Source: JBMOUD01 sp049319665 (lineage in GTDB: Bacteria; Pseudomonadota; Gammaproteobacteria; Enterobacterales; Enterobacteriaceae). Taken from it: a DNA stretch of 64,000 nt. Location of the stretch: NCBI RefSeq assembly GCF_049319665.1, contig NZ_JBMOUD010000010.1:121276-185275 (forward strand), written 5' to 3'. The stretch's first letter is position 1; the number at the start of each line of letters is the position of its first letter. Shown in pieces: positions 43,486-52,005 of this stretch. The position numbers were made by a program, and so were the translations under genes. Under the pieces are notes generated by a model. The model was not told the origin of the DNA, did no database searches, and saw only the letters and a program-made list of their open reading frames with translations.

Positions 43486-44790
43486 ATGAATTTATTCGCT
43501 AATCAGTTTAGTACCGCATGGCGTGACAAGTTTTCCGCAATTTCTAATGCCGTACCGGTGATTGTTTTCACTCCAGAAGGTGTGGTTACAGAAGTGAATA
43601 GCTTGTTTCTAAAAGGTATGGGCTACACTCGGGAAGAAGTGATAGGTAAGCCTCACAGAATATTTTGTACGCCGGAATTTGCTGCAAGCGCCGCGTATAA
43701 AAAACATTGGAATGAGCTAAGCCACGGTAAGCCGATCAGTGGCAATATCAAACGGGTCCGTAAAGACGGCTCATTGATTTGGCTCGAAGCGACCTATGTT
43801 CCGGTATTGAATAAACAGGGAAAGGTTGCTGAGATCATCAAAATTGCCAGTGATGTCACTGAGCGTATTAATCAATCAGGCGAACACCAGGGAATTATCC
43901 AAGCACTTGACCGCTCAATGGCCTTGATTAGTTTTACTCCGGAAGGGGTTGTACTTAATGCCAACGGCAATTTCCTTAAAACTATGGGTTACTCTCTAAA
44001 TGAAATTAGAGGGAAAACGCATGGATATTTCTGTCTGCCAGAATGGCGAGATTCCTCGGCATACATAGAGCATTGGCAACGTTTGAGAAATGGCGAGTTT
44101 ATTTTGGGACGTTTCGAAAGGGTTAACGAAGCGGGACAGAGCGTGTGGCTGGAAGCCAGTTATAACCCGGTAATAGACGATGAAGGTCGGGTAGTGAAAA
44201 TTGTTAAAATTGCCCAAGATGTGACTAAACAGATGAGGCAATTGCAACAGCAAGAAAGCATGATGATGCATGTTCATGAGTTGTCACTAAACACCGACAA
44301 AACAGCCTCTCAAGGCGTCACCATTGTCCAAAAAGCAGTGGAAGATATGCAGGAAGTCGAAGCGTTAGCCAAACGTGCCTCGGATATTATTGGCCAGCTT
44401 GGTGAAACCTCTTCTCGCATTGGCGAGATGGTCGACACTATCAGAAAAATTTCTTCGCAGACCAATCTATTAGCCATCAACGCGACTATCGAAGCCGCTC
44501 ACGCAGGAGAGCAGGGCCGCGGCTTTGCTGTCGTTGCTGGAGAGGTGCGTTCTCTTGCTGACCAGTCGCGTAAAGCAGCGGTTGAGATTGATCAGCTCAC
44601 GCAAAGCATTCGCGACGGTGTATTAGCCGCCATCGATGGTATGGGGAGTTGTGTCAGCCGCGCAGGCGGTGGCGTTACGCTCAGCCGCAATGCAGGGGAT
44701 GTGATTAATCAGGTCAATCTCGGGATGCAAGACCTGGTCAAGATGATGGCAGAATTATCAAATGATGGGTCTGTTCATACAAGGCACTGA
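43486..44790 (+). CDS. Soluble PAS-PAS methyl-accepting chemotaxis protein (BdlA-like)
   Basis: A 434-residue cytoplasmic receptor with no membrane helix. Two PAS domains (about 15-130 and 135-255) each contain the conserved SFTPEGVV/FTPEGVV and YTREEVIGKPH / SLNEIRGKTHGYF, followed by a shortened MCP signalling domain with the CheA-binding hairpin TNLLAINATIEAAHAGEQGRGFAVVAGEVR split across 330-365. The arrangement is that of Pseudomonas BdlA, which controls biofilm dispersal; that role here is inference. The protein ends SNDGSVHTRH and its TGA directly abuts the family-A element, so its native C-terminus may have been changed by insertion. Confidence 0.85.
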   Translation: MNLFANQFSTAWRDKFSAISNAVPVIVFTPEGVVTEVNSLFLKGMGYTREEVIGKPHRIFCTPEFAASAAYKKHWNELSHGKPISGNIKRVRKDGSLIWLEATYVPVLNKQGKVAEIIKIASDVTERINQSGEHQGIIQALDRSMALISFTPEGVVLNANGNFLKTMGYSLNEIRGKTHGYFCLPEWRDSSAYIEHWQRLRNGEFILGRFERVNEAGQSVWLEASYNPVIDDEGRVVKIVKIAQDVTKQMRQLQQQESMMMHVHELSLNTDKTASQGVTIVQKAVEDMQEVEALAKRASDIIGQLGETSSRIGEMVDTIRKISSQTNLLAINATIEAAHAGEQGRGFAVVAGEVRSLADQSRKAAVEIDQLTQSIRDGVLAAIDGMGSCVSRAGGGVTLSRNAGDVINQVNLGMQDLVKMMAELSNDGSVHTRH

Positions 44791-45583
44791 ATCTAGACCG
44801 AGATTGGGGCGGTTTCTTTAAGCCAGAAGGGCTTAAAAATCCTTTTTCAAAACCGGGAACGGTGAATGTTTCGGCTTCTCAAATGCAGTGTTCAATGTGG
44901 CATTGCAGCCTAAGCCGCCTAAAGGACCGAGGCGCGGTCCTTTAGAATCCTGCGCCTTTTTCTCACCTCATTATTCAGTCCAGTGGAGGGCATGTTTCAG
45001 GTGCCGCAGCGATAGGCGCAAATTTCATGGCTCCGCCATTCCTTCCTCGGATTCGAGCCTACTCGCAAAACAGGCTCGCCGTCTCTCCACCACTCGTCAG
45101 TGAAATTTTGAGTGCGCCACCAACCTTGTTACGTCAAAAACTAATTTGCCTTTGCCTTTGCCTTTGCCTTTGTACTTTTTCATTTGATTTAAAAGCCGCT
45201 AAGCGCACTCAAAATTTCACCGGCAAGAGGTGAGAGACAACAGTTTTACCGTTGGCTCGACCCCGTAGCCGGGCATCCCAGATGGGATGAAATTTGCGCT
45301 ATCACTGAAGCTACTGAAACATGGCCTCCGCCGGACTGGATATGGAGGTTGGAAAAGGCGCAGGATTGCGAAGGAACGCGCCTTCGTTCCTTTGCTCGGT
45401 TTCGGCTGCGGGGCCGCATTGATCACTACACTTCAAAAACCGAAATATTCACCGTTCTCGGTTTTACAAAACCGCACCAAGCTCGGTTAAGCTTGAGCAA
45501 ACCGAAAAATTCACTCTTCCATATTTGAAAAAGGATTTTAAGCCATTCTGGCTTAAAGAAACCGCCCAAATCTCGGTCCAGAT
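44791..45583. mobile_element. Large palindromic repeat element, family A, copy 2 (793 bp)
   Basis: The ends match copy 1: ATCTAGACCGAGAT at left and ATCTCGGTCCAGAT at right. Left-arm blocks such as TTCATGGCTCCGCCATTCC and CCACTCGTCAGTGAAATTTT reappear inverted in the right arm (and in copy 1), making one long palindrome centred near 45155. Both arms carry the TTTAAGCC/GGCTTAAA hairpin (44817-44837 and 45537-45557). The left arm is a shorter version; the right arm has an extra block (TTGCTCAAGCTTAACCGAGC on the minus strand) that copy 1 has on its left. It starts at the base after the MCP stop and ends 17 nt before the ybiO stop. Confidence 0.8.
45145..45172. repeat. Hexanucleotide tandem repeat in the centre of element copy 2
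   Basis: TTTGCC is repeated 4.7 times in direct succession. It lies at the symmetry centre (the loop) of the 793-bp palindrome. Copy 1 has a related pyrimidine-rich stretch (TTCCTTTTCCTTTG) at its own centre. Variable copy number would be expected among strains. Confidence 0.85.
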
Positions 45584-45600
45584 TTAACCTATTCGTTTGA

Positions 45601-47859
45601 TCAGCTTTCCAAAGCTGAAACATCCGGTTTGGGCCGATGTGGCCCATCTTCCCCGTATAGTTTCATCGCCTGTTTCGGCATGGTTATGCCCGCTTTCTCA
45701 AAGTGAATCTTCACTAAGCGGTCTAACGCGTATTGTACATTCCATTGTTCTAACGCTTTGGTGCGGATCAATACCCGTACGGTGAATGACTGGTCGGCGA
45801 GGGCGACGACGCCTTGGTAGGTAGGTTCGCCGAGTAGCGATCCTCTGACGTTTTCGTCCTGCCATAGCGCCTGAACTGCTTCGGTCAGGATCGTGTTGAC
45901 GTGGTCGATATCTTCATCGCGACTAACGGTATAGGCAGCACGGTACACACCGAATTCTCGCTCGTAGTTAGACAGCGTGGTGATCGACGAGTAGGGCACA
46001 ATATGATAGACGCCATAGATATCGCGCAGACCAATAGAACGGATAGTCATTTGTTCCACTGTGCCGGTAATACCCATTGCGGTGACGTATTCGCCGGTGT
46101 TCATGCCGTTTTCAAATTGGATGAATACCCCGGTGATAACATCTTTCACCAGCGTTTGTGCACCGAAGCTTATCGCTAAACCCAATGCTCCGGCACCGGC
46201 TAGCAGCGGGGCGATGTTCAAACCTATCTGCGAGAGAATAATCATGATGGTAATGGTGCAAATCACAATAGCCAGCACATTACGAAATAGCGTTAGCAGC
46301 GTGCGCTCCCGGGCGCTTGGGCGATTACCGTTACTCATTTCCAGTGCTAAACGATGTTCGATGATACTGGCTAGTAATGTCCAGGAAACCACGGATAAGA
46401 ACAAAATAAACAGGATGTGGGCAATGCTGCTGACGACCTTGCTGCCAGATTCAGTGATAAGCCACTGGTGAAGATTGAAAATCTTCCACGCATCAAGCAG
46501 GGATAGCGTGACGGTGAGTACCACTAAAACACGCAGTACTTTCAACCCGCCAGGAATGTAGGAGTTGATACGCTTTTGTAGGTGCGGATAGCGGCGGTTG
46601 ATATCCTCGGGCAGCGTGATGCGTTTTAAAATCCATCGCGACAGCAGGCCAGAGATCACCGCGCCAAGGACAATCACTGCCAAACTTTTTACTGTGGAGG
46701 CCATCATAAAGGTCAGGCTGTCGGCGAAATCAAATTGAGATAGGAAGAACAGCACTACAAAATAGGTTACCGCTAAAATATGCCAGATATGGCCCAACGT
46801 GCGCAGAATGATGCTAAAAAATGCCAGTGAATTTTGCGCTAATCGGTTGAATTCATCGCGAATGTTTTTACGGTTATGCAAGATAAGCCAACTGGCATAC
46901 AGCGTTAACGCCAGCATCACCACAAAGTTCACTATTGCCGCAGTGGGGTAGTTTATTTGGGTGGCAACGATCGGAACTACTACCATTAATCCGTAGCCAA
47001 TTAGCCCGCTGACCCAAGCTAAGCGAGTGTTCCAGTAGCTTGCGGTTTTATCGCTAAGCGGGAAAGGACGTAAATAGTCAAAATTGGGTGCGAAGAGTAA
47101 ACGCAATACCGCCTTAAAAAACTCAATAACCGCAAACGCACTGAGAAACAATGCCTGCTGGCGAGCAATCAGCGCGCTGCCGCCATTCACATATTGTGTA
47201 AAGAGATTCCCCGCCGCGACGGTGAGTAGCAATATGGCAATATCGATAGCGAATGCACTGATAATACTGGCCGGCAGCTGGTACCAACGGGCCTGTTTGA
47301 GACGGGCGTGATGTCCCCAGTGGCCCAGACGTTTGTAAAGCGGGCCGATGAGCATGCGTACTAGATGGAATAGGGCAAAGGTCACGAATACCGTGAGGAT
47401 AAAGTATCCTGATGCATGGAAAAATCTATCAGCATCAAAAGTCTGCCGTGGGCCTGAGTCTATAGTCTTTTTGAGTGTCTGAACTTTTTGCATCACCATT
47501 GATGCGTAACTTTGACTGACATCGGCTAACTTATCGCTAAGCGATGGTATTTCAGCCTCTTTTTCGGCTGAGTTTCCTGTTGTGCTTTGTGTGGCAGTTT
47601 GTTCAGAATTGGAAGACTCTCCCGCGGCAGCACGCAGATGAGCAATGAGCTCCGCGCGTGATTTATCATCTTGCAGAATATCGGCAAGCGCGGCATAAGA
47701 CGCTTTTTGCTGATTGTTATCCTGAGACGGCGCTTGTACCGTGGTTGCTGCATGAGAAAAGTCGCTGAATAGACTCAGCATAAGGATCAGAAAAGGCAAG
47801 ACAAGCAGCACGGGATTTTTATGTCGTTGCGATAACGCATTCCAGTCGTTATTCGGCAT
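45601..47859 (-). CDS. ybiO: Mechanosensitive channel YbiO
   Basis: Inner-membrane small-conductance mechanosensitive channel of the MscS family that opens under osmotic downshock. The product is 752 residues (E. coli 741). Signal peptide MPNNDW... (KNPVLLVLPFLILMLSLFSDFSHA, cleaved near 38), a periplasmic domain, then about 11 membrane helices. The pore-lining TM3-like GAGALGLAISFGAQTLVKDVI is at about 560-580, followed by the beta domain with VYHIVPYSSITTLSNYER. It shows the E. coli order rlmF-ybiO-glnQPH. Its stop is 17 nt from the family-A element. Confidence 0.94.
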   Translation of the reverse strand: MPNNDWNALSQRHKNPVLLVLPFLILMLSLFSDFSHAATTVQAPSQDNNQQKASYAALADILQDDKSRAELIAHLRAAAGESSNSEQTATQSTTGNSAEKEAEIPSLSDKLADVSQSYASMVMQKVQTLKKTIDSGPRQTFDADRFFHASGYFILTVFVTFALFHLVRMLIGPLYKRLGHWGHHARLKQARWYQLPASIISAFAIDIAILLLTVAAGNLFTQYVNGGSALIARQQALFLSAFAVIEFFKAVLRLLFAPNFDYLRPFPLSDKTASYWNTRLAWVSGLIGYGLMVVVPIVATQINYPTAAIVNFVVMLALTLYASWLILHNRKNIRDEFNRLAQNSLAFFSIILRTLGHIWHILAVTYFVVLFFLSQFDFADSLTFMMASTVKSLAVIVLGAVISGLLSRWILKRITLPEDINRRYPHLQKRINSYIPGGLKVLRVLVVLTVTLSLLDAWKIFNLHQWLITESGSKVVSSIAHILFILFLSVVSWTLLASIIEHRLALEMSNGNRPSARERTLLTLFRNVLAIVICTITIMIILSQIGLNIAPLLAGAGALGLAISFGAQTLVKDVITGVFIQFENGMNTGEYVTAMGITGTVEQMTIRSIGLRDIYGVYHIVPYSSITTLSNYEREFGVYRAAYTVSRDEDIDHVNTILTEAVQALWQDENVRGSLLGEPTYQGVVALADQSFTVRVLIRTKALEQWNVQYALDRLVKIHFEKAGITMPKQAMKLYGEDGPHRPKPDVSALES

Positions 47860-47984
47860 TGTTCCTCACTCTTGAAACATGGGCTTATGAAAACAGCAGG
47901 TATGGCGAGTCGATTTCTGTCAAAGCAGTGATAGAAAGCGATTGATGTAAAACAGTGTAGGAAACTTATCGCGGGATGGGCAAA

Positions 47985-48016
47985 AAAAAGCGGATATCCG
48001 AGGATATCCGCTTTTT
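47985..48016. terminator. Terminator after glnHPQ
   Basis: AAAAAGCGGATATCC pairs with GGATATCCGCTTTTT around a 2-nt centre. On the minus strand a long T-run follows. It lies 22 nt beyond the glnQ stop and works in both directions. Confidence 0.9.
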
Positions 48017-48038
48017 ATGGAACAGACCTGTCTTCAAA

Positions 48039-48761
48039 TCAGGAGACGTGTTGCAAGAACTCGCGCAGACGTTCGCTTGGCGGGTTGCTAATAAGTTCAG
48101 CCGGTGGGCCGTCTTCAGCAATACGGCCTTTGTCGATGAAGATCAGACGTGAGGCCACTTTTTCAGCAAAGCCGACTTCGTGCGTCACGATGACCATTGT
48201 CATACCTTCTTCCGCCAAGTCTTTCATTACGGTCAACACTTCGTGACGTAATTCCGGGTCAAGGGCCGAAGTTGGCTCATCAAAGAGCATCAGTTTCGGT
48301 TTCACCGCCAGCGCACGAGCGATAGCAACACGTTGCTGCTGGCCGCCTGAGAGTTCATACGGATAGTGATGACCACGTTCAGAAAGGCCAACTTTAGCCA
48401 GCAATTCCTGAGCAAGTTTGGTGGCATCTTCTTTATTCGCGCCACGTACACGAATAGGGCCAAATGCCACGTTTTCCAACGCCGTCATATGTGGGAACAA
48501 ATGAAACTGCTGGAAAACCATCCCGGCTTCCTGACGGATCAGGCGGTCATCTACCTTGGGATCATTAACCTTCAAGCCATCAACGATTAAATCACCAGTG
48601 GTAATCTCTTCGAGTTTGTTAATACAGCGCAGCAGAGTGGATTTGCCTGAGCCAGATGGCCCGATAATCACCACTACTTCCCCTTGGGAAATATTCAGGT
48701 TGATATCGTGCAATACCTGAGTTTTGCCGTAGTGTTTTGAGACGTTCTTGAATTCAATCAT
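48039..48761 (-). CDS. glnQ: Glutamine ABC transporter ATP-binding protein
   Basis: Cytoplasmic ATPase subunit of the high-affinity glutamine importer GlnHPQ. The product is 240 residues with Walker A GPSGSGKST (about 34-42), Q-loop (MVFQQFHLFPHMT), signature LSGGQQQRV and Walker B LMLFDEPTSALD. The start ATG overlaps the glnP stop (ATGA), so the two are translationally coupled. A terminator follows at once. It is nearly identical to E. coli GlnQ. Confidence 0.98.
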   Translation of the reverse strand: MIEFKNVSKHYGKTQVLHDINLNISQGEVVVIIGPSGSGKSTLLRCINKLEEITTGDLIVDGLKVNDPKVDDRLIRQEAGMVFQQFHLFPHMTALENVAFGPIRVRGANKEDATKLAQELLAKVGLSERGHHYPYELSGGQQQRVAIARALAVKPKLMLFDEPTSALDPELRHEVLTVMKDLAEEGMTMVIVTHEVGFAEKVASRLIFIDKGRIAEDGPPAELISNPPSERLREFLQHVS

Positions 48762-49417
48762 ATAATTTTCAGTTTACGTTCGAGGCGGCGCATAGCGAAG
48801 CTCAGGGCCAGCGTGATAATCAGATAAATAACGGCGACTGCACTCCAGACTTCCATCGCGCGGAAATTACCAGCGATGATTTCTTGTCCCTGACGCGTTA
48901 GTTCCGCAACGCCGATAACGATAAACAACGACGTATCTTTGATACTAACAATCCACTGGTTGCCCAATGGAGGCAGCATACGGCGCAGAGCCAAAGGCAT
49001 AATGATGTAGCGCAGTGTTGCCTTGCGAGACAGACCTAAAGCCAGGCCTGCTTCACGGAAACCGTTATTAATCGACAGTACCGCACCACGAGTAATTTCC
49101 GCAATATAGGCACCAGAGTTGATCACAATGGTCACCACGGCAGCGGTGAACGGATCGATGCGCAGACCACTCACCATCATCGGCAAAGCGAAGTAAATAA
49201 ACATTACCTGCACGACGATGGGGGTGCCACGAATGACTTCAATAAATACCAAGGCGATATGGTTGCTGATCCAGCCACCAAAAGCGCGCGCAAAACCGGC
49301 GACTAAACCGATAACCAAGCCGCCAACCAAGCCGAGGATCGAAATCCACAGCGTCATTTTGGCGCCTTCTAGAAGTATAGGAAGAGCGGACCACACCACG
49401 CTCCAATCAAACTGCAT
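48758..49417 (-). CDS. glnP: Glutamine ABC transporter permease
   Basis: Inner-membrane permease of the glutamine importer, with five hydrophobic helices in 219 residues. The EAA-loop ISINNGFREAGLALGLSRKATLRYI (about 115-139) contacts GlnQ. The C-terminal IYLIITLALSFAMRRLERKL is typical. It is separated from glnH by about 160 nt that include a hairpin and overlaps glnQ by 4 nt. Confidence 0.97.
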   Translation of the reverse strand: MQFDWSVVWSALPILLEGAKMTLWISILGLVGGLVIGLVAGFARAFGGWISNHIALVFIEVIRGTPIVVQVMFIYFALPMMVSGLRIDPFTAAVVTIVINSGAYIAEITRGAVLSINNGFREAGLALGLSRKATLRYIIMPLALRRMLPPLGNQWIVSIKDTSLFIVIGVAELTRQGQEIIAGNFRAMEVWSAVAVIYLIITLALSFAMRRLERKLKII

Positions 49418-49495
49418 GAATCATTCTCCAACGAGTTAATCAATCCTGTTGCCGGTTATGTTTAACCAACAAATTATGCTACCGACAATCAGGTA

Positions 49496-49529
49496 ATTTA
49501 ATGCCGAGGGAACGGTCTCGGCATTAAAT
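49496..49529 (-). promoter_or_regulatory. Intra-operon hairpin between glnH and glnP
   Basis: ATTTAATGCCGAG and CTCGGCATTAAAT form a perfect 13-bp stem with an 8-nt loop. No T-run follows. Hairpins here usually raise glnH mRNA over glnPQ by stabilising its 3' end or partially ending transcription; which applies is not readable. Confidence 0.6.
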
Positions 49530-49578
49530 CTCTTTCTGTCACTACTTCTGTGTCACAACTTAACGGGTGCTGCCTGAC

Positions 49579-50322
49579 TTATTTTGGCTCGCTGTCGAAC
49601 CATTTTTTGTAGATTGCTGCATAGGTGCCGTTAGCACGCAGCGTTTTCAGTGCGGCGTTAACTTTGTCACGCAGCGGGCTGCCTTTCGGGAAGGCTACGC
49701 CGTAATCCTGACCTTGAACTGTAGCACCTACAGTTTTGAACTGACCGTGGCCAGCAGTTTTGATGTAGTACAGAATGTTTGGTGTATCGAACAGCACAGC
49801 ATCAGCACGGCCAGTACCTAATTCCATATAAGCGCTGTCGATGTTTGGGAATTGGCGAACGTCTTTTGGCTTCAGGTTAGCAGCAAGGTAGTTAACAGAA
49901 CTGGTTCCGCTTTTTACTGCCACCACTTTGCCGTTCAGGTCTTGAGCACCGGTGATGTCTTTGTTGTCTGCTTTCACCATAGTGATCAGGCCACTGGTGT
50001 AATAACCATCAGAGAAATCAACCGCTTTTGCACGTTCTGGGGTGATAGTCATCCCAGCCAAAGCAACATCCACGTTCTTAGTCTGCAATGCAGGGATGAT
50101 GCCATCAAAGTCCATTGGCTTGAGGGTGTAAGACACCTTCATCTCTTTAGCCAATGCTGCCCATAAATCGATATCGAAACCGACGTATTTGTCACCTTGT
50201 TTAAACTCGAAAGGAACAAATGCAGTATCAGTCGCTACGATCAGCTTTTGTTCTGCTGCATGTGAGCTAACGGCGAAAGAGAGTGCCAATGCCGCCAAGG
50301 AAACTTTCAACAGTGATTTCAT
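49579..50322 (-). CDS. glnH: Glutamine-binding periplasmic protein
   Basis: Substrate-binding protein of the glutamine importer. The product is 247 residues (E. coli 248). The signal peptide KSLLKVSLAALALSFAVSSH is followed by AAEQKLIVATDTAFVPFEFK at the mature N-terminus. The SBP-3 signature GFDIDLWAALAKEMKV is at about 52-67, with AGMTITPERAKAVDFSDGYY and SGTSSVNYL. I chose ATG at 50322 for the signal peptide; the frame is open farther upstream. Its promoter and NtrC box are described below. Confidence 0.97.
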   Translation of the reverse strand: MKSLLKVSLAALALSFAVSSHAAEQKLIVATDTAFVPFEFKQGDKYVGFDIDLWAALAKEMKVSYTLKPMDFDGIIPALQTKNVDVALAGMTITPERAKAVDFSDGYYTSGLITMVKADNKDITGAQDLNGKVVAVKSGTSSVNYLAANLKPKDVRQFPNIDSAYMELGTGRADAVLFDTPNILYYIKTAGHGQFKTVGATVQGQDYGVAFPKGSPLRDKVNAALKTLRANGTYAAIYKKWFDSEPK

Positions 50323-50386
50323 AAATGGAATATCCTTTGTAATAGGTTGGGAAAATCTGCCCCTTTTATTGTTGCGAGCATCGTTA

Positions 50387-50402
50387 AGCAATAAGCATGC
50401 CT
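50387..50402 (-). promoter_or_regulatory. Candidate sigma-54 promoter of glnHPQ
   Basis: On the minus strand AGGCATGCTTATTGCT has GG and GC separated by 10 nt, as in the -24/-12 consensus TGGCAC-N5-TTGCA. The predicted start would be near 50376, 54 nt before the glnH ATG. E. coli glnH has a sigma-54 promoter, so the match in place supports it. Confidence 0.72.
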
Positions 50403-50475
50403 GTCTTTGATTGTTACCTACATTCAAAGACTTATCTTAAATTACCGGTATTTCCTTTACCATACGAGCCTGCAA

Positions 50476-50492
50476 TGCACTGTGATGGTGCT
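50476..50492 (-). promoter_or_regulatory. NtrC-binding box upstream of glnH
   Basis: TGCACTGTGATGGTGCT matches the NtrC consensus TGCACC-N5-GGTGCA with two or three differences. Its centre lies about 108 nt upstream of the predicted sigma-54 start, the usual enhancer distance. Confidence 0.68.
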
Positions 50493-50694
50493 TTTTGCTG
50501 GGCTAAGAGTATTCTTATGGTGCAACGGGTTTTTAATTAAACAGAAAGTTGGCGAATAACAAACAGAAATTAACAATTTGCTTTTCATATTGATAACTAA
50601 AGCTAACTTTGAAAATTTTTTGAGCAAAAAACGGCCCAAAATGAGCGGGGATTTGTAGGGAAGCATGTGCAACTGTGTCGAGGGTGAAAATGGT

Positions 50695-50711
50695 TGCACC
50701 AATTTTGTGCA
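50695..50711. promoter_or_regulatory. Second NtrC-like box in the glnH-dps gap
   Basis: TGCACCAATTTTGTGCA is a nearly perfect dyad of the NtrC type, better than the box near glnH. Its centre is about 330 bp from the predicted glnH start, much farther than normal. No gene start lies near it except glnH and (downstream) dps, which is transcribed toward it. Confidence 0.55.
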
Positions 50712-50772
50712 TGGCGTTTGCGGCAAAAGACTGAATGGAAGATATGTGGAAAGATATGGGGCATAAAATGAA

Positions 50773-50807
50773 TCAAGGGCCAGCAAGATGAGCGTGCTGA
50801 CCCTTGA
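50773..50807 (-). terminator. Probable distal terminator of dps
   Basis: TCAAGGGCCAGCA and TGCTGACCCTTGA pair with a single G-T pair over a 9-nt loop. On the minus strand it is followed by TTCATTTTATG. It lies about 125 nt beyond the dps stop, leaving a long 3' untranslated region. Confidence 0.6.
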
Positions 50808-50933
50808 TAGCGCATCATATTTTATCGAGCCGTCCCGTTGTCGGAGGCCGCGTTATCGAAAACATGCTGCGACGCTGTTGTCTTATCGCTGAGACACGCT
50901 AGGTTCTCGATGTAATTTATCGTTTTACAGAAA

Positions 50934-51437
50934 TTACTCGATATTGGATTCGATAAACCACAGGAATTTATCTAAATCACGAGAAGCCGCAGTGAAGATA
51001 TCTGCTGTATCTTCGTCTTCAACTTCAGTAACGGCTTTGCGGGTATGGTTAGCAACCACGGCATAACGTTCAGCCAGTGCTTTCAAGTGTTCTTGCACCG
51101 TGTGGATATTGGTCGGGTAGCTTTTCAGCGGGGTTTTATCGTTAACCACTTGCACTGTACCTAATGCTACGCCACCCAACTGCACTACGCGTTCGGCGAT
51201 GTTATCTTGATGCTCTGTGATGGCTGCGCGAAAACCGTCTAACATTTCATGTACGGCAATGAAGTTTGCGCCACGCATATTCCAGTGAGCCTGTTTAGTA
51301 ATCAGCGACAGGTCGATGTATTCGGTCACCAGGCGATTAAGTACTTTGATCGTATCGAGCTTCACACCTTCATCAACGTCGTTACGAGTGTAAAGAAGTT
51401 CAGAAGATTTCGTTTTTACCAGTTTAGCGGTACTCAT
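50934..51437 (-). CDS. dps: DNA-binding ferritin-like protein Dps
   Basis: Stationary-phase dodecamer that binds DNA and oxidises ferrous iron with peroxide. The product is 167 residues. The ferroxidase site at the dimer interface is visible: QAHWNMRGANFIAVHEMLDGF (His and Asp/Glu ligands) and NIAERVVQLG. The Lys-rich N-terminus (KLVKTKSSELLYTRND) is the DNA-binding tail. In E. coli it is regulated by RpoS, OxyR and Fis; the 570 AT-rich bases upstream fit such control, but I did not identify specific boxes. It shows the E. coli order glnH-dps-rhtA with an inserted ECF cluster. Confidence 0.97.
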   Translation of the reverse strand: MSTAKLVKTKSSELLYTRNDVDEGVKLDTIKVLNRLVTEYIDLSLITKQAHWNMRGANFIAVHEMLDGFRAAITEHQDNIAERVVQLGGVALGTVQVVNDKTPLKSYPTNIHTVQEHLKALAERYAVVANHTRKAVTEVEDEDTADIFTAASRDLDKFLWFIESNIE

Positions 51438-52005
51438 GTTGATATCCTCTTAAGTTGAGTAGTTTTTACCCTTCTTTTGGGTAGTATGTCTCGAACAGTA
51501 AATTTTCAATAACGTTATGTTTTCTTAAAACACGAATTTGGTTACGGAAATAAGTATAGCAAGATTTTCTGATGTTGCCGGAAATTAATACCTATTGATT
51601 GTATTGATATAACCTACTGTGTTTTTTTGAATCTCTTTCCCTTATTTTTCTTGCGCTTTATTTCAAGGTGGAAATATGAAATAGCGTTAATGAATAACCT
51701 AAGGTCTTATAAGCTATATATCAACCCTGAAAATTAAATTGTTTTTTAATTTCTTGATTTTTATTGTTTTTATTTTCATAAATGAAAGTGTTTATCATTT
51801 TCATTACTTTTATTTTATCGATTCAATAACTGGTGCGATTATTTGAAACATATTGTGATGATATTGACGGTTTCTTGACTTTAGTCTGATAGTCGTGATT
51901 GTAGTAGATGTGAGCTGTAACCAATGATAAAAGTGGCAGGGAATATATTTCATACCCGCGCCACTCTTTAATATAAGACCTGCAATACTCAGTATTAAAT
52001 CGATA
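51438..52005. other. AT-rich gap between dps and the ECF cluster
   Basis: About 570 bases, very AT-rich around 51600-51850. It should include the dps promoter (minus strand) at the left part. I see no recognisable gene, RNA or operator. The low GC is compatible with Fis/H-NS control, without direct proof. Confidence 0.5.

Noticed and set aside
50457..50786. 109-codon minus-strand frame upstream of glnH
   Set aside because: It runs over the NtrC boxes and sigma-54 region and has no family similarity.
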